64,000 bases of DNA from Mobilicoccus sp032056465 (GTDB lineage Bacteria; Actinomycetota; Actinomycetes; Actinomycetales; Dermatophilaceae): assembly GCF_032056465.1 (NCBI RefSeq), contig NZ_DAMBCL010000004.1, one strand, 5' to 3'. The notes below the pieces were generated by a model that was not told the origin of the DNA, searched no databases, and worked only from the letters and a program-made list of their open reading frames with translations. Below, piece by piece: positions 1-7,598 of the stretch (positions are counted from its first letter, which is position 1; each line of letters starts with the position of its first letter). The position numbers and the translations under genes were made by a program.

Positions 1-111
1 GAGCCGGGCGAAGAACACGGCGTTCGAGGCGTCGAGGAGCTGTCCGACGATCTCCAGGTCGTGCTCGGCGGCCGCCCGTTCGAGCTCGTCGAGGGAGGGG
101 GGACTCGTCAC
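1..111 (-). CDS. SCO1664 family protein, N-terminal part only
   Basis: Only the first 37 codons lie in the window; the gene continues past the left edge. It starts at a GTG whose bases overlap the stop codon of the DUF3090 gene (GTGA), which points to translational coupling. The visible protein opens with an acidic stretch followed by EIVGQLLDASNAVFF, which resembles the start of the actinobacterial SCO1664 family, a group distantly related to phosphatidylinositol 3/4-kinases. In many actinobacteria this family follows DUF3090 and an MSMEG_4193-type phosphomutase, and the same order is seen here. No catalytic residues are visible in this fragment, so the family call rests on the N-terminus and the neighbours. 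Confidence 0.75.
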   Translation of the reverse strand, partial: MTSPPSLDELERAAAEHDLEIVGQLLDASNAVFFARL

Positions 112-626
112 CGCTTGTAGCCGTTGGCCCGGGGGCACACGTGACCGGCGGGGTCGAGGGGCGCACCGCAGAACGGGCACGGCGGTCGTCCGGCGGCGAC
201 GACCTTGGCGCTGCGACGGGCGAACGAGCGCGCGTAACCGGCGTCGAGGCTCACCCGCAGCGACGGGGTGGACAGATGCGCGAGGTCGGTCGTCTCGTCG
301 ACCTCCTCCCCCAGCGCGACGAGGTGGAGCACGAGGCGTCGGCTCGCCGGATCCCAGTCGAGTCGCATGGTGCCGACCGCGAACTCCTCGTCGAGGGGCA
401 TGTCCAGCGGCGCGTTGTCGACGATGTCGTCGTCGCTCGAGGTCGGGGCGTACTCGTCGAGCAGGTCCTCGATGCGCTCGGCGAGGAGGGCCACCTGGCC
501 CTTCTCGCAGGCCACGGACGTCACCCGGCCACCGCCGCTGGCCTGGAGGAAGAACTGGCGCTGCCCGGGGGGGCCCACCGTGCCCGCGACGAATCGTTCC
601 GGGGGGTCGTAGTCGATGAGGGCCAT
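108..626 (-). CDS. DUF3090 family protein with C-terminal zinc ribbon
   Basis: A 172-residue protein of the actinobacterial DUF3090 family, function unknown. The N-terminal part is a compact alpha/beta region. The C-terminus carries CPFCGAPLDPAGHVCPR (from about residue 150), with Cys150, Cys153 and Cys164 plus His162 forming a likely zinc-binding knuckle. The start is an ATG at 626-624, placed six bases after TACGGT (plus positions 633-638), so the transcript is probably leaderless. Its stop overlaps the start of the SCO1664 gene. The MSMEG_4193 gene lies just upstream on the same strand, giving the conserved three-gene neighbourhood seen across actinobacteria, often near mycothiol genes. 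Confidence 0.88.
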   Translation of the reverse strand: MALIDYDPPERFVAGTVGPPGQRQFFLQASGGGRVTSVACEKGQVALLAERIEDLLDEYAPTSSDDDIVDNAPLDMPLDEEFAVGTMRLDWDPASRRLVLHLVALGEEVDETTDLAHLSTPSLRVSLDAGYARSFARRSAKVVAAGRPPCPFCGAPLDPAGHVCPRANGYKR

Positions 627-697
627 GCACCAACCGTAATGCCGCCTCCCCGGGGTTGCGGGGGCGGCCGGTGGTGGGGTGGCCGACGGGGATCCCG

Positions 698-1420
698 TCA
701 GGCTCCGCCGCCGACGACGCCCGCCGTCCCCGCCGGTCCGCCCGGGGTGCCGTCCTCCGACGTCGGAGCCGGCGGGACGAGCCCTGCGAGGTCGGCACCG
801 GTGTCGTTGACGCGCAGGAGGTAGGGCCGCTCGGCGGTGTACCGCACGACGGAGAGCGACGCGGGTCCGACCGTGAACCTCTGGAAGAGGTCGAGGGGGG
901 TGCCGGCGGCGTCGGCGAGCACGGCCTTGATGACGTCACCGTGGGAGACCGCCGCCCACAACGCCCCCGGGCCGTGTTCGGCCTCGATCGCCGCGTCCTG
1001 CCGTCGCACCGCGTCGACTGCCCGGGCCGACATCTCGCGCAGGGATTCGTGCCGATGCTCAGGTGAGGGCGGGAACGTCGCCGCGGAGGGCTGCCGCTGC
1101 ACCGTCGTCCACAACTCCTCCTGGGCGAGCTCGGAGAGCGGGCGGCCGGTCCAGGCCCCGTATCGGCACTCGCCGAGGTCGTCGCACTCGGTCGTGGTGA
1201 GCGTCGGCCAGGACGACAGGAGCAGATCGGAGGTCTGCAGACAGCGGGTGAGCGGACTCGACACGAGCGCGACGACGGGGACGTCCGCCAACCGGGAGGC
1301 GAGGGCCCGCGCCTGGGCCCGGCCCGTGTCGTCGAGGGCGACGCCGCTGCTCCAGCCGGCGAGGATCCCGGCGGCGTTCGCGGTGGTGCGTCCGTGACGG
1401 ACGAGGAGGACGGTGGCCAC
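698..1420 (-). CDS. MSMEG_4193-family histidine phosphatase / putative phosphomutase
   Basis: A 240-residue member of the histidine phosphatase superfamily. The catalytic RHG is at residues 8-10 (His9 would be phosphorylated), with Arg59 in SPLTR, Glu84 in LGE and the second histidine, His160, in AAVSHGD. The family is usually annotated as a probable phosphomutase, but the substrate is unknown. The start is a GTG exactly six bases after TAGTCT (plus 1427-1432), so the mRNA is probably leaderless. The C-terminal 30 residues are rich in Pro, Gly and Thr and probably disordered. It precedes DUF3090 and SCO1664, a trio conserved in actinobacteria. Confidence 0.88.
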   Translation of the reverse strand: MATVLLVRHGRTTANAAGILAGWSSGVALDDTGRAQARALASRLADVPVVALVSSPLTRCLQTSDLLLSSWPTLTTTECDDLGECRYGAWTGRPLSELAQEELWTTVQRQPSAATFPPSPEHRHESLREMSARAVDAVRRQDAAIEAEHGPGALWAAVSHGDVIKAVLADAAGTPLDLFQRFTVGPASLSVVRYTAERPYLLRVNDTGADLAGLVPPAPTSEDGTPGGPAGTAGVVGGGA

Positions 1421-1500
1421 GCGCCCAGACTAGGGGCAGGAGCGTCCGCCGTCGGTGGCGCCCGGTCCGCGGGGGTGGAGGACGACGGGTGCGGCGTGCG

Positions 1501-2490
1501 TCACGTCGCCGACGTGCCGATGAGGTCGACCCCGGTCATCTGCGCGCTCGCCCGCCAGAGGCGCTCGGCGTTCTGCGGGTCGACGGCGTAGTCGCGCACG
1601 CCGCCGTCCTTCCCCGAGGCGCCGGGGCGGGCGAGGGGCGCGATGTCGCAGTCCTCGCAGTAGACCCCGCCACGGTTCTCCAGAAGGGGGGAGGTGGCCG
1701 CCCAGAGTCCGGTCGCCGCCCCCTGGCTCGGCGTCTTGAACCCCGGCCCGACGACGTTTCCCTCCGCGTCGATCCACCCCCAGGCGATCTGTTCCTCGGC
1801 CGTCATGTGACGCTGCAGATCCGTGATGATTCCCCCCGGGTGCACGGCGAAGGCACGCACGCCCCGGTCCTTCGCGATCGCATCGAGGTGGACGGCGAAG
1901 AGCACGTCGGCCGTCTTCGACTGGCCGTAGGCCTGCCACTTGTCGTAGCCGTGCTCGAACTGCATGTCGTCCCAGCGGATGTCGGACAGGAAGTGCCCGG
2001 CGGAGGAGTACGAGACCACCCGCGCGCCGTCGGCGCTCGTCAGCAGCGGGAACAGGAGGTTGACGAGGACGTAGTGACCGAGGTGGTTGGTCGCGAACTG
2101 GCTCTCCCAGCCGGGGCCGACCCGCCGCTCCGGCGCGGCCATCACGCCGGCGGCCGCGATCGCGACGTCGAGGGTCGACTCGGATTCGAGGAGCTGGTCG
2201 GCGGCCGCGCGCACGCTCGCGAGGTCGGCGAGGTCCATCGGGACGACGGTGACCCGGTCGAACCCGTCGATCTCCTCGAGTCGGGCGCGGGCGACGTCGG
2301 GCCGCCGCGCCGGAACGAGGACACGAGCCCCGACCTTGACGAGGGCGCGGGTGGTCTCCAGCCCGAGGCCGCTGTATCCGCCGGTGACCAGGGCCGTCCT
2401 GCCGTCGAGATCGACGTCGGTCACGACGTCGTCCGCCGTGGACGCGGCGGTGAATCCGGAGCCGAGGGGTGCCTGCCGAGTGTTTGCCAT
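1501..2490 (-). CDS. SDR-family oxidoreductase under MerR-type control
   Basis: A 329-residue short-chain dehydrogenase of the retinol dehydrogenase/WWOX-like type. The NAD(P) motif TGGYSGLG is at residues 36-43, the catalytic serine is in VVSYSSAGH (about 160-165), and YGQSK supplies Tyr188 and Lys192. The usual NAG is replaced by AAAG (112-115). The substrate cannot be read from the sequence. It is divergent from a MerR regulator, and the shared intergenic DNA holds a MerR-type promoter facing this gene. The -10 box ends six bases before the ATG, so the message is probably leaderless. It is likely induced by whatever compound the regulator senses. Confidence 0.88.
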   Translation of the reverse strand: MANTRQAPLGSGFTAASTADDVVTDVDLDGRTALVTGGYSGLGLETTRALVKVGARVLVPARRPDVARARLEEIDGFDRVTVVPMDLADLASVRAAADQLLESESTLDVAIAAAGVMAAPERRVGPGWESQFATNHLGHYVLVNLLFPLLTSADGARVVSYSSAGHFLSDIRWDDMQFEHGYDKWQAYGQSKTADVLFAVHLDAIAKDRGVRAFAVHPGGIITDLQRHMTAEEQIAWGWIDAEGNVVGPGFKTPSQGAATGLWAATSPLLENRGGVYCEDCDIAPLARPGASGKDGGVRDYAVDPQNAERLWRASAQMTGVDLIGTSAT

Positions 2491-2496
2491 ACCGCG

Positions 2497-2527
2497 AACC
2501 TAGAACCTAGAGTGCACTCTAGATCAA
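2497..2527 (-). promoter_or_regulatory. MerR-type promoter/operator with 19-bp spacer
   Basis: Read on the minus strand, TTGATC (2527-2522) is followed by a 19-base spacer and TAGGTT (2502-2497). The spacer contains most of the perfect 16-bp palindrome CTAGAGTGCACTCTAG (2507-2522). A 19-bp spacing with a dyad between -35 and -10 is the hallmark of promoters activated by MerR-family proteins through DNA untwisting. The adjacent MerR gene is the obvious regulator. The -10 lies six bases from the dehydrogenase ATG. Confidence 0.85.
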
Positions 2528-2545
2528 CCGCGAAAGGGTGTGGCG

Positions 2546-2986
2546 ATGACCACGTCGGCCGACCAGGAGACGTTCACGATCGGGGAGGTCGCCGACCGCA
2601 CCGGCCTCAGCGTCCACGCGCTGCGCTATTACGAGCGCGAGGACCTGCTCATCGGACCGGTGCGACGAACCGCGGGCGGCCGCCGCGCCTACAGCCCCGT
2701 CGACGTCGACTGGCTCCGCATCCTCGTCAAACTCCGCGAGTCCGGGATGCCTCTCGCCGACCTGACGAGGTTCGCCGCCCTGGTCAGGCAGGGGCCGGGC
2801 AACGAGGAGGACCGACTGAGGCTCCTCGAAGACCATCGCCTGCGCGTCGAGGCTCAGATCGCCGCGCTCGAGGAGTGCCGATCGCTCATCGAGTGGAAGG
2901 TCGGCGTCTACACCGAACACCTCAGGACCGGTTCCGCGACCGGGTTGTGGGACCCGGTCACCACGACGCCTGATCACGAGGCCTGA
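2546..2986 (+). CDS. MerR-family transcriptional regulator
   Basis: A 146-residue regulator with a MerR winged helix at the N-terminus (FTIGEVADRTGLSVHALRYY, about residues 9-28), the RRTAGGRRAY wing, and a C-terminal coiled-coil region (RLRLLEDHRLRVEAQIAALE). There is no cysteine cluster typical of metal sensors, so an organic effector is more likely. ATG at 2546 is preferred over GTG at 2540 because GAAAGGG (2532-2538) lies seven bases upstream of the ATG. It is divergent from the SDR gene and likely binds the CTAGAGTGCACTCTAG palindrome between them, activating the dehydrogenase. Confidence 0.9.
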   Translation: MTTSADQETFTIGEVADRTGLSVHALRYYEREDLLIGPVRRTAGGRRAYSPVDVDWLRILVKLRESGMPLADLTRFAALVRQGPGNEEDRLRLLEDHRLRVEAQIAALEECRSLIEWKVGVYTEHLRTGSATGLWDPVTTTPDHEA

Positions 2987-3271
2987 GCGCGGCGGGGACG
3001 ACCGGGGGCTCCCTGGGCGGCCTGCTCCTGGACGGTCGGCGGCTCGGCGTCGGGAGCGGCGGGCAGGACAACCGCGGACGGGAGCGGCGACGTGATGCCC
3101 GGCCCGTCACCGCTCGGCCACGGGCGGTGGCGAGCGGTTCGAGGAGCAGAAGGGCGGGGCGCGACCACCCCAGGGGGCCGTGACGCCAGGTGCGTGCCCG
3201 AAGAGAGGTGATCGTCGTCGTCTCACGTGACGGCCGCCCCTCCCGTTCTCGGCCTCCCCAGGGCAGGACGG
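2987..3271. other. intergenic region without supported gene
   Basis: About 285 bases between the MerR gene and the end of the luciferase-like gene. A 64-codon minus-strand frame exists here but is Pro/Ala/Arg-rich low-complexity sequence without a ribosome binding site and runs into the MerR gene. I see no RNA gene and no clear terminator. Confidence 0.5.
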
Positions 3272-4177
3272 CTAGGTGACGGGCTCGTCGGGGAGGGCCG
3301 TTCCCGAGACCGCGGCGAGGGTCGTGTCCGCGTCTCCCGTGTCGTGGAGGGCGACCGCGACGCGGGTGGCCCCCGCGGCCTCATACGCGGCGACCCGCGC
3401 GCTCATCCCCTCGCCGACGAGGCAGGTGTCGCGGACGAACTCCTCGGGCACCCCGGCCGCCGCGAGGTCGGGGCGGCCGAGCGCGTAGGCGCGTTCGACG
3501 TCCCCGAGCAGGCCCGAGGGTCCCCGTCTGCGCGCCACGGCCCGTGCGGCGTCGTGTCCGGCGACGCCCGGCACGGCCAGCCGCTCGGCCACGATCGGGG
3601 CCAGCACCGACAGGGCCTTCCCGTCACCGCCCCCGGCGGCGTCGAGCCAGACGTCGACCTCGGGCGGTCGTGGCAACGCCCGGGTCGCCGCATGGACCCG
3701 ACTCACCGTCTCGGGGTCGACGCCGCGCAGCACGAGCCGATCGACGAGTCGCCCCGCGGCGACGGACGTCGACACGTCGTGGACCGCAGCACAGACGGGC
3801 ACCCCGGAACGGCGGGCAAGGTCTGCGGCCTCGCCCAGAGCCTCCCTCCACCCCGGGCGCGCGAGGGGCGACAAGGTCGTGGGCAGCGCGAACGCCAGGG
3901 AGGTCCGACCGGGCGCGAGGAGCGAGAGCGTCGTGAGCGTGTCCTGGAGGTGATCGCGGACCCGGGCCGTGACGGGCACGAGACCGAGCCCCAACCCGAC
4001 CGCGGGCACGGCTGCCGCGAGGGCGGCGAGACGAGCCGAGGAGTCCCCGGCGAGGCGTTCGCCCACCCAGACGCCCTCGAAACCATGGGCGAGCGCAGCA
4101 CGGGTGAGCGAGATGTCGAGAGAGGGCGTCGGTGTCGGGGCCGGCGCGAGGACGAGCCAGTGGCGCAGGGTGGTCAC
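3272..4177 (-). CDS. LLM-class flavin-dependent oxidoreductase-like protein
   Basis: A 301-residue protein resembling bacterial luciferase-like (LLM) oxidoreductases, which use F420 or FMN. Family-like features are the N-terminal SLDISLTRAALAHGFEGVWVGE segment, the repeated beta-strand/helix pattern of a TIM barrel, and VGEGMSARVAAYEAAGATRV near the C-terminus. It is shorter and more divergent than typical members. The start is a GTG at 4177, immediately after the stop codon of the upstream acidic-tail gene, so the two are almost certainly co-transcribed. Substrate and exact flavin are unknown. Confidence 0.8.
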   Translation of the reverse strand: MTTLRHWLVLAPAPTPTPSLDISLTRAALAHGFEGVWVGERLAGDSSARLAALAAAVPAVGLGLGLVPVTARVRDHLQDTLTTLSLLAPGRTSLAFALPTTLSPLARPGWREALGEAADLARRSGVPVCAAVHDVSTSVAAGRLVDRLVLRGVDPETVSRVHAATRALPRPPEVDVWLDAAGGGDGKALSVLAPIVAERLAVPGVAGHDAARAVARRRGPSGLLGDVERAYALGRPDLAAAGVPEEFVRDTCLVGEGMSARVAAYEAAGATRVAVALHDTGDADTTLAAVSGTALPDEPVT

Positions 4178-4543
4178 CTACCGGCGGGAAGCGAACGCGT
4201 CCTCGTCGTCGGCGTCCTCGTCGTCATCGTCATCGTCATCGTCGTCCGAGTCGTCCTCGTCGTCGTCCGAGTCGTCGTCGTCATCCGACTCGTCGTCCTC
4301 GTCGTCCTCGTCCTCGTCATCGAGGTCGTCGTCGTACTCGTCGTCGGTGAAGATCTCGAGGGGGGTGACCTCCTCGAACGCTTCCATGAGCGCGTCCTCG
4401 TAGGCATCGAATGCCTCGGCCACGGCCTGATAGGCGGCCACGACCGCGGGGTCGTTCTCGCCACGGCGGGCGGAGGCGGCCTCGAGGTGACGTTCGAGGG
4501 CGGTGACGAAGGTGACCAGGGCGGCCCTGGGGTCTGCGCTCAT
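4178..4543 (-). CDS. small protein with poly-Asp/Glu C-terminal tail
   Basis: A 121-residue protein. Residues 1-65 form a predicted helical domain beginning MSADPRAALVTFVTALERHLEAA; residues from about 66 are almost only Asp and Glu, with a few Ser. Similar actinobacterial proteins are often auto-labelled 'primosomal protein' with no functional support that I know of. The tail is encoded by a long run of GAC/GAT/GAG codons, read as repeated GTC/ATC trinucleotides on the plus strand (about 4200-4345), so its length may vary between strains. The gene abuts the LLM gene without a gap. DUF5703 is divergent upstream. Confidence 0.8.
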   Translation of the reverse strand: MSADPRAALVTFVTALERHLEAASARRGENDPAVVAAYQAVAEAFDAYEDALMEAFEEVTPLEIFTDDEYDDDLDDEDEDDEDDESDDDDDSDDDEDDSDDDDDDDDDEDADDEDAFASRR

Positions 4544-4687
4544 GCCCCCGACGCTACCTCCTGCAGCGGCGTCTGGCGAGGTAAGAGGGCGTGCGCCCAT
4601 CGCTCGTGCGCGCCGCGGGCAGGCGGCCGACCCCGACGGGTCGACGGGGGCGTCGGCGACGCCGCCACGGGTGCGACACTGGTGAGG

Positions 4688-4870
4688 ATGTTCGAGTACG
4701 AGTACCGCGAGTTGACCTTCCACCCACGGGTCCCTCGCGCAGAGATGCGGGCCCTGCTCGTGGCCGAGGCCGAGCACGGCCGCTGGGAACTCGCGCGGGT
4801 GCGGGTCTACGTCGGCGGCAAGCGTCTCGTCTCGCTCCGACGCAAGATCATCCGGGTTCCTCGGGGGTGA
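4688..4870 (+). CDS. DUF5703 family protein
   Basis: A 60-residue basic protein beginning MFEYEYRELTF and ending RRKIIRVPRG, matching the small actinobacterial family DUF5703 of unknown function. GACACT (4675-4680) lies seven bases before the ATG, so a leaderless transcript is plausible; an in-frame GTG at 4682 is an alternative start that would add two residues. It is divergent from the acidic-tail protein and followed by a long perfect hairpin before the tRNA-Leu gene. The pairing of DUF5703 with LLM-type and acidic-tail genes recurs in actinobacteria. Confidence 0.85.
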   Translation: MFEYEYRELTFHPRVPRAEMRALLVAEAEHGRWELARVRVYVGGKRLVSLRRKIIRVPRG

Positions 4871-4922
4871 ACCGGCGTCTCCCGAGCACGCCTGCCGGAC
4901 GGCACCGGCTGGTCGAGGACGC

Positions 4923-4975
4923 GCGAAGGCCCTCCTGAACCATGCGCATCTGCACGCGTTCAGGAGGGCCTTCGC
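4923..4975. terminator. long perfect hairpin, likely bidirectional terminator
   Basis: An 18-bp perfect inverted repeat (4923-4940 with 4958-4975, arm gcgaaggccctcctgaac) with a 17-base loop. It sits between DUF5703 (+) and tRNA-Leu (-), ending both transcripts. No T-run follows on either side. Confidence 0.85.
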
Positions 4976-4981
4976 CTCACG

Positions 4982-5066
4982 TGTCCGGAGGGGGACTTGA
5001 ACCCCCACGCCCGATAAAGGGCACTAGCACCTCAAGCTAGCGCGTCTGCCATTCCGCCACCCGGAC
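4982..5066 (-). tRNA. tRNA-Leu (anticodon GAG)
   Basis: The minus strand folds into a long-variable-arm cloverleaf. The acceptor stem is GTCCGGG paired with TCCGGAC (one G-T pair). The D arm is TGGCGGAATGGCAGACGC, and the anticodon stem CTAGC/GCTAG has loop TTGAGGT and anticodon GAG. The T arm is GGGGGTTCAAGTCCCCC. The discriminator base is A, as expected for leucine tRNAs. The CCA end is not encoded. No integrase or repeated att-like copy of the 3' end was seen nearby. Confidence 0.97.
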
Positions 5067-5199
5067 GGGGTGTGTGCCGAGGGCCTTTCGGCGCCGCGAC
5101 CTCCGGAACACTAGCACGGCCCCGTCCCCGACGCGAAAACGATGCGAGCCGTCGTCGACGGGTCCGACGGGGTGCGAGGGACGGCGGCGCTCAGGTGCG

Positions 5200-5463
5200 T
5201 CAGGAGGCGCCCCTGGCGTCGCGGTGCATGTCACGGATGTGCCGAAGGCCGGCCATCGTCGAGGGGTCGAGCGCATGTGCCGAGGGGTCGTCGATGAGAC
5301 TGTTGAGCACGAGGGTGTAGGAGCGCGCATCCATCCCGAGCCGCTGGCTGGCCTCGTCCAGCTTCATCGGCAGGGCGGCCGGCCCAGGGCCCCAACGTCG
5401 CTCGATCTCGATGACCTGTCGATCGCGCTCGCTGAGGGCTGAGTTGCGGTACGGACGTCGCAT
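5200..5463 (-). CDS. DUF3263 domain protein
   Basis: An 87-residue protein with the DUF3263 pattern: LSERDRQVIEIERRW at residues 9-23, then a helix-turn-helix-like segment (KLDEASQRLGMDARSYTLVLNSLI) and a basic tail. The family is small, actinobacterial and of unknown role; the fold suggests a DNA-binding regulator, but that is inference. ATG at 5463 is preceded on the minus strand by AGGGAG about five bases upstream. It is divergent from galE across a 192-bp spacer. Confidence 0.82.
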   Translation of the reverse strand: MRRPYRNSALSERDRQVIEIERRWGPGPAALPMKLDEASQRLGMDARSYTLVLNSLIDDPSAHALDPSTMAGLRHIRDMHRDARGAS

Positions 5464-5655
5464 CGTGCTCCCTTCACTTCGCGACCACTCATCGGCCGGC
5501 GCCGGACCCGTCTGAGGCCTCCCCCCGGGTGGCCGCGGCACGCCGCCGGGATCAGGGCAGGTGGTCCGGCGACACCGTCGGAGACCGGCGACGCCCCTCA
5601 CCTACAGTGGAACGGGCCCGGTTTCCAGGGCTGCCGACAGACGAGGAGGGGTCAC

Positions 5656-6609
5656 ATGAAACTGGTCGTCACGGGGGGTGCCGGCTACATCGGCTCGGTG
5701 GTCACGTCGCAGCTGCTCGAGGCCGGGCACGAGGTCGTCGTCGTCGACGATCTGTCCACGGGTCACGAGGACGCCGTCCCCGAGGGGGCGCGGCTCGAGG
5801 TGCGTCGAATCCATGACGCGCGCGACCTGCTGCTGCGTGGTGGCTTCGACGGGGTGCTCCACTTCGCCGCGAAGTCGCTCGTCGGCGAGTCGGTCGAGGA
5901 CCCCCAGCTGTACTGGGAGAACAACGTCGTCGGCAGCTACGTCCTGTTCGACGCCGTGCGGGCTGCGGGCATCCCGCGGGTCGTGTTCTCCTCCACGGCC
6001 GCCGTGTACGGCGAGCCCGAGGTCAGCCCCATCACCGAGGACGTCACCCCCTCCCCCATCAACCCCTACGGCCATGCCAAGTTCGCCGTCGACATGCTTC
6101 TCACCGGGTACGCGAAGGCGTACGGCATGGGAGCGACCTCGCTGCGGTACTTCAACGTCGGCGGAGCCCGGGGCCGGTTCGGGGAACGGCACGCCGTGGA
6201 GACCCACCTCATCCCCAACGTCCTCAAGGTGCCTGCCGGGGAGCGTGAGACGGTGTCGATCTTCGGCGACGACTACGACACGCCCGACGGCACCGCGGTG
6301 CGCGACTACCTCCACGTCGTCGACCTGGGCCGGGCGCACCTGCTCGCGCTGGAGAGCTCCGAGCCGGGTCGCCACCGGGTGTTCAATCTCGGCAGCGGCT
6401 CGGGGTACTCGGTCAAGGAGGTCATCGACACCTGCCGTGAGGTCACCGGCCACCCCGTGCCCGCGGAGGTCAAGGCCCGCCGTGCCGGAGACCCGACGAC
6501 GCTGGTCGCCTCGTCGCGACGCGCGGGTGAGGAGCTGGGGTGGCGGCCCGAACTCACGCTCCACGACATCGTCACCGACGCCTGGGCGTTCATGCAGGGC
6601 CCACGGTAG
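5656..6609 (+). CDS. galE: UDP-glucose 4-epimerase
   Basis: A 317-residue extended SDR that interconverts UDP-glucose and UDP-galactose using bound NAD. The Rossmann motif TGGAGYIG is at residues 6-13, the catalytic SST at 112-114, and YGHAK supplies Tyr138 and Lys142. The lengths and the motifs LHFAAKSLVGESV, LRYFNVGGA and RDYLHVVDL are typical of GalE. A strong GAGGAGG lies at 5643-5649, and TACAGT (5603-5608) is a likely -10, giving a leader of about 40 bases. It is a single-gene unit that ends in a hairpin, convergent with the DUF2382 gene. Confidence 0.95.
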   Translation: MKLVVTGGAGYIGSVVTSQLLEAGHEVVVVDDLSTGHEDAVPEGARLEVRRIHDARDLLLRGGFDGVLHFAAKSLVGESVEDPQLYWENNVVGSYVLFDAVRAAGIPRVVFSSTAAVYGEPEVSPITEDVTPSPINPYGHAKFAVDMLLTGYAKAYGMGATSLRYFNVGGARGRFGERHAVETHLIPNVLKVPAGERETVSIFGDDYDTPDGTAVRDYLHVVDLGRAHLLALESSEPGRHRVFNLGSGSGYSVKEVIDTCREVTGHPVPAEVKARRAGDPTTLVASSRRAGEELGWRPELTLHDIVTDAWAFMQGPR

Positions 6610-6686
6610 GCGGCCGCACGACGGCCCCTCCCCCACCATCGGTCGAGCGCGCCCCGATCCACGTCGACGACTCGGCCGACACGGGA

Positions 6687-6722
6687 ACGCCCCCGGCTCC
6701 GCCAACGCGGTGCCGGGGGCGT
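6687..6722. terminator. hairpin terminator between convergent genes
   Basis: Inverted repeat acgcccccggc (6687-6697) with gccgggggcgt (6712-6722), 11 bp with a 14-base loop. It lies between galE (+) and the DUF2382 gene (-) and probably serves both. Confidence 0.75.
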
Positions 6723-6764
6723 CCATCTGCCCGTGGGGCTCTCCCCCTCGACGGGGCGCGGAGA

Positions 6765-7598
6765 TCAGCGCCTGTCGTCGTCGCGACGGACGTCGCCGTC
6801 ACGCTCGACCTCGACCTGCTCCTTGCGGACCTCGGCGGAGACCTGCTCGGTGTCGCGCACGGTCTCCTTGTCGAGACCGATGCGCTCCTTGGCGACGGTC
6901 TCCTTCTCGACGACCGGGCGCTCCTCGTGGAGGGTCACGGAGACCTCCTCGTCCTCGCCGATGCGGCCACCGGTCTCGCCCTCGGCGACGGGCTCGCGGG
7001 TGACGTGGACCTCCTGACGCTCGACGGGGACGGCCACCGTCTCGGTCTCGGTGACGACGTGCTTGCGCAGGCGGACACGGCCGGTCTCGACGCGCTCGGT
7101 GCCCACGTTGAGCTGCTCCTCGCGGCGGACCACGGAGCCGTCGTCGGCCGTGCGGTCGACACCCTCGCGGGTGTCGGCGTGGGCGTGGCGCTCGTCGACA
7201 TCGCGGTCGACCCCACCGGCGACACCCTGAGCCGAGCGGTCGCGGTCGACGTCGTGGTCGACGGCGGTGCGGCCCTGCTCGAGGTTGTAGTACCGGTAGA
7301 GCTCGTCCTCCTCGGACTCCGAGATGTGGTGGTCCGCGTCCATGTTCGGCGCGTCCTTGATGAAGTCCTTGGTGTAGGGCACGCGGATGCTGTCGCCGTC
7401 CTGCGAGGCCTGGTCGAGCGGCACGAAGGTCTCCTTGGTGCCGAACAGGCCCGTCTTCACGGTGACCCAGGTGGGGCGCTGGGACTGGTCGTCGAGGTAG
7501 ATCTGGCCGACGGAGCCCACCTTGTCGCCGTTCTGGTCAACGACCTCGGCGTTCTGCATGCGGGCGATGTCGTCCTGCGTCAGGTTCTGGCCGAACAT
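6765..7598 (-). CDS. PRC-barrel and DUF2382 domain protein (stress-response type)
   Basis: A 277-residue hydrophilic protein. Residues about 5-95 look like a PRC-barrel (NAEVVDQNGDKVGSVGQIYL, PTWVTVKTGLFGTKETFVPL). Residues about 155-260 form a DUF2382 (YsnF/AvaK) region made of charged beta-strand repeats such as VVRREEQLNVG, RLRKHVVTETETVAVPVERQ and VSVTLHEERPVVEKE. Such proteins are associated with general stress responses in actinobacteria and Deinococcus; the molecular role is unknown. The linker between the domains is Asp/Arg/His-rich. ATG at 7598 has GAGGAAG just upstream on the minus strand. Confidence 0.85.
   Translation of the reverse strand: MFGQNLTQDDIARMQNAEVVDQNGDKVGSVGQIYLDDQSQRPTWVTVKTGLFGTKETFVPLDQASQDGDSIRVPYTKDFIKDAPNMDADHHISESEEDELYRYYNLEQGRTAVDHDVDRDRSAQGVAGGVDRDVDERHAHADTREGVDRTADDGSVVRREEQLNVGTERVETGRVRLRKHVVTETETVAVPVERQEVHVTREPVAEGETGGRIGEDEEVSVTLHEERPVVEKETVAKERIGLDKETVRDTEQVSAEVRKEQVEVERDGDVRRDDDRR

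Noticed and set aside
141..1066. Long plus-strand frames across DUF3090 and MSMEG_4193
   Set aside because: Opposite-strand shadows of genes with clear motifs; Arg/Gly/Val-rich translations without any family signal.
2974..3168. 64-codon minus-strand frame after the MerR gene
   Set aside because: Pro/Ala/Arg low-complexity composition, no ribosome binding site or leaderless box, and overlap with the MerR gene end; typical chance frame in GC-rich DNA.
4982..5066. tRNA-Leu as an integration site
   Set aside because: No integrase, no repeated copy of the tRNA 3' end and no change in composition on either side.
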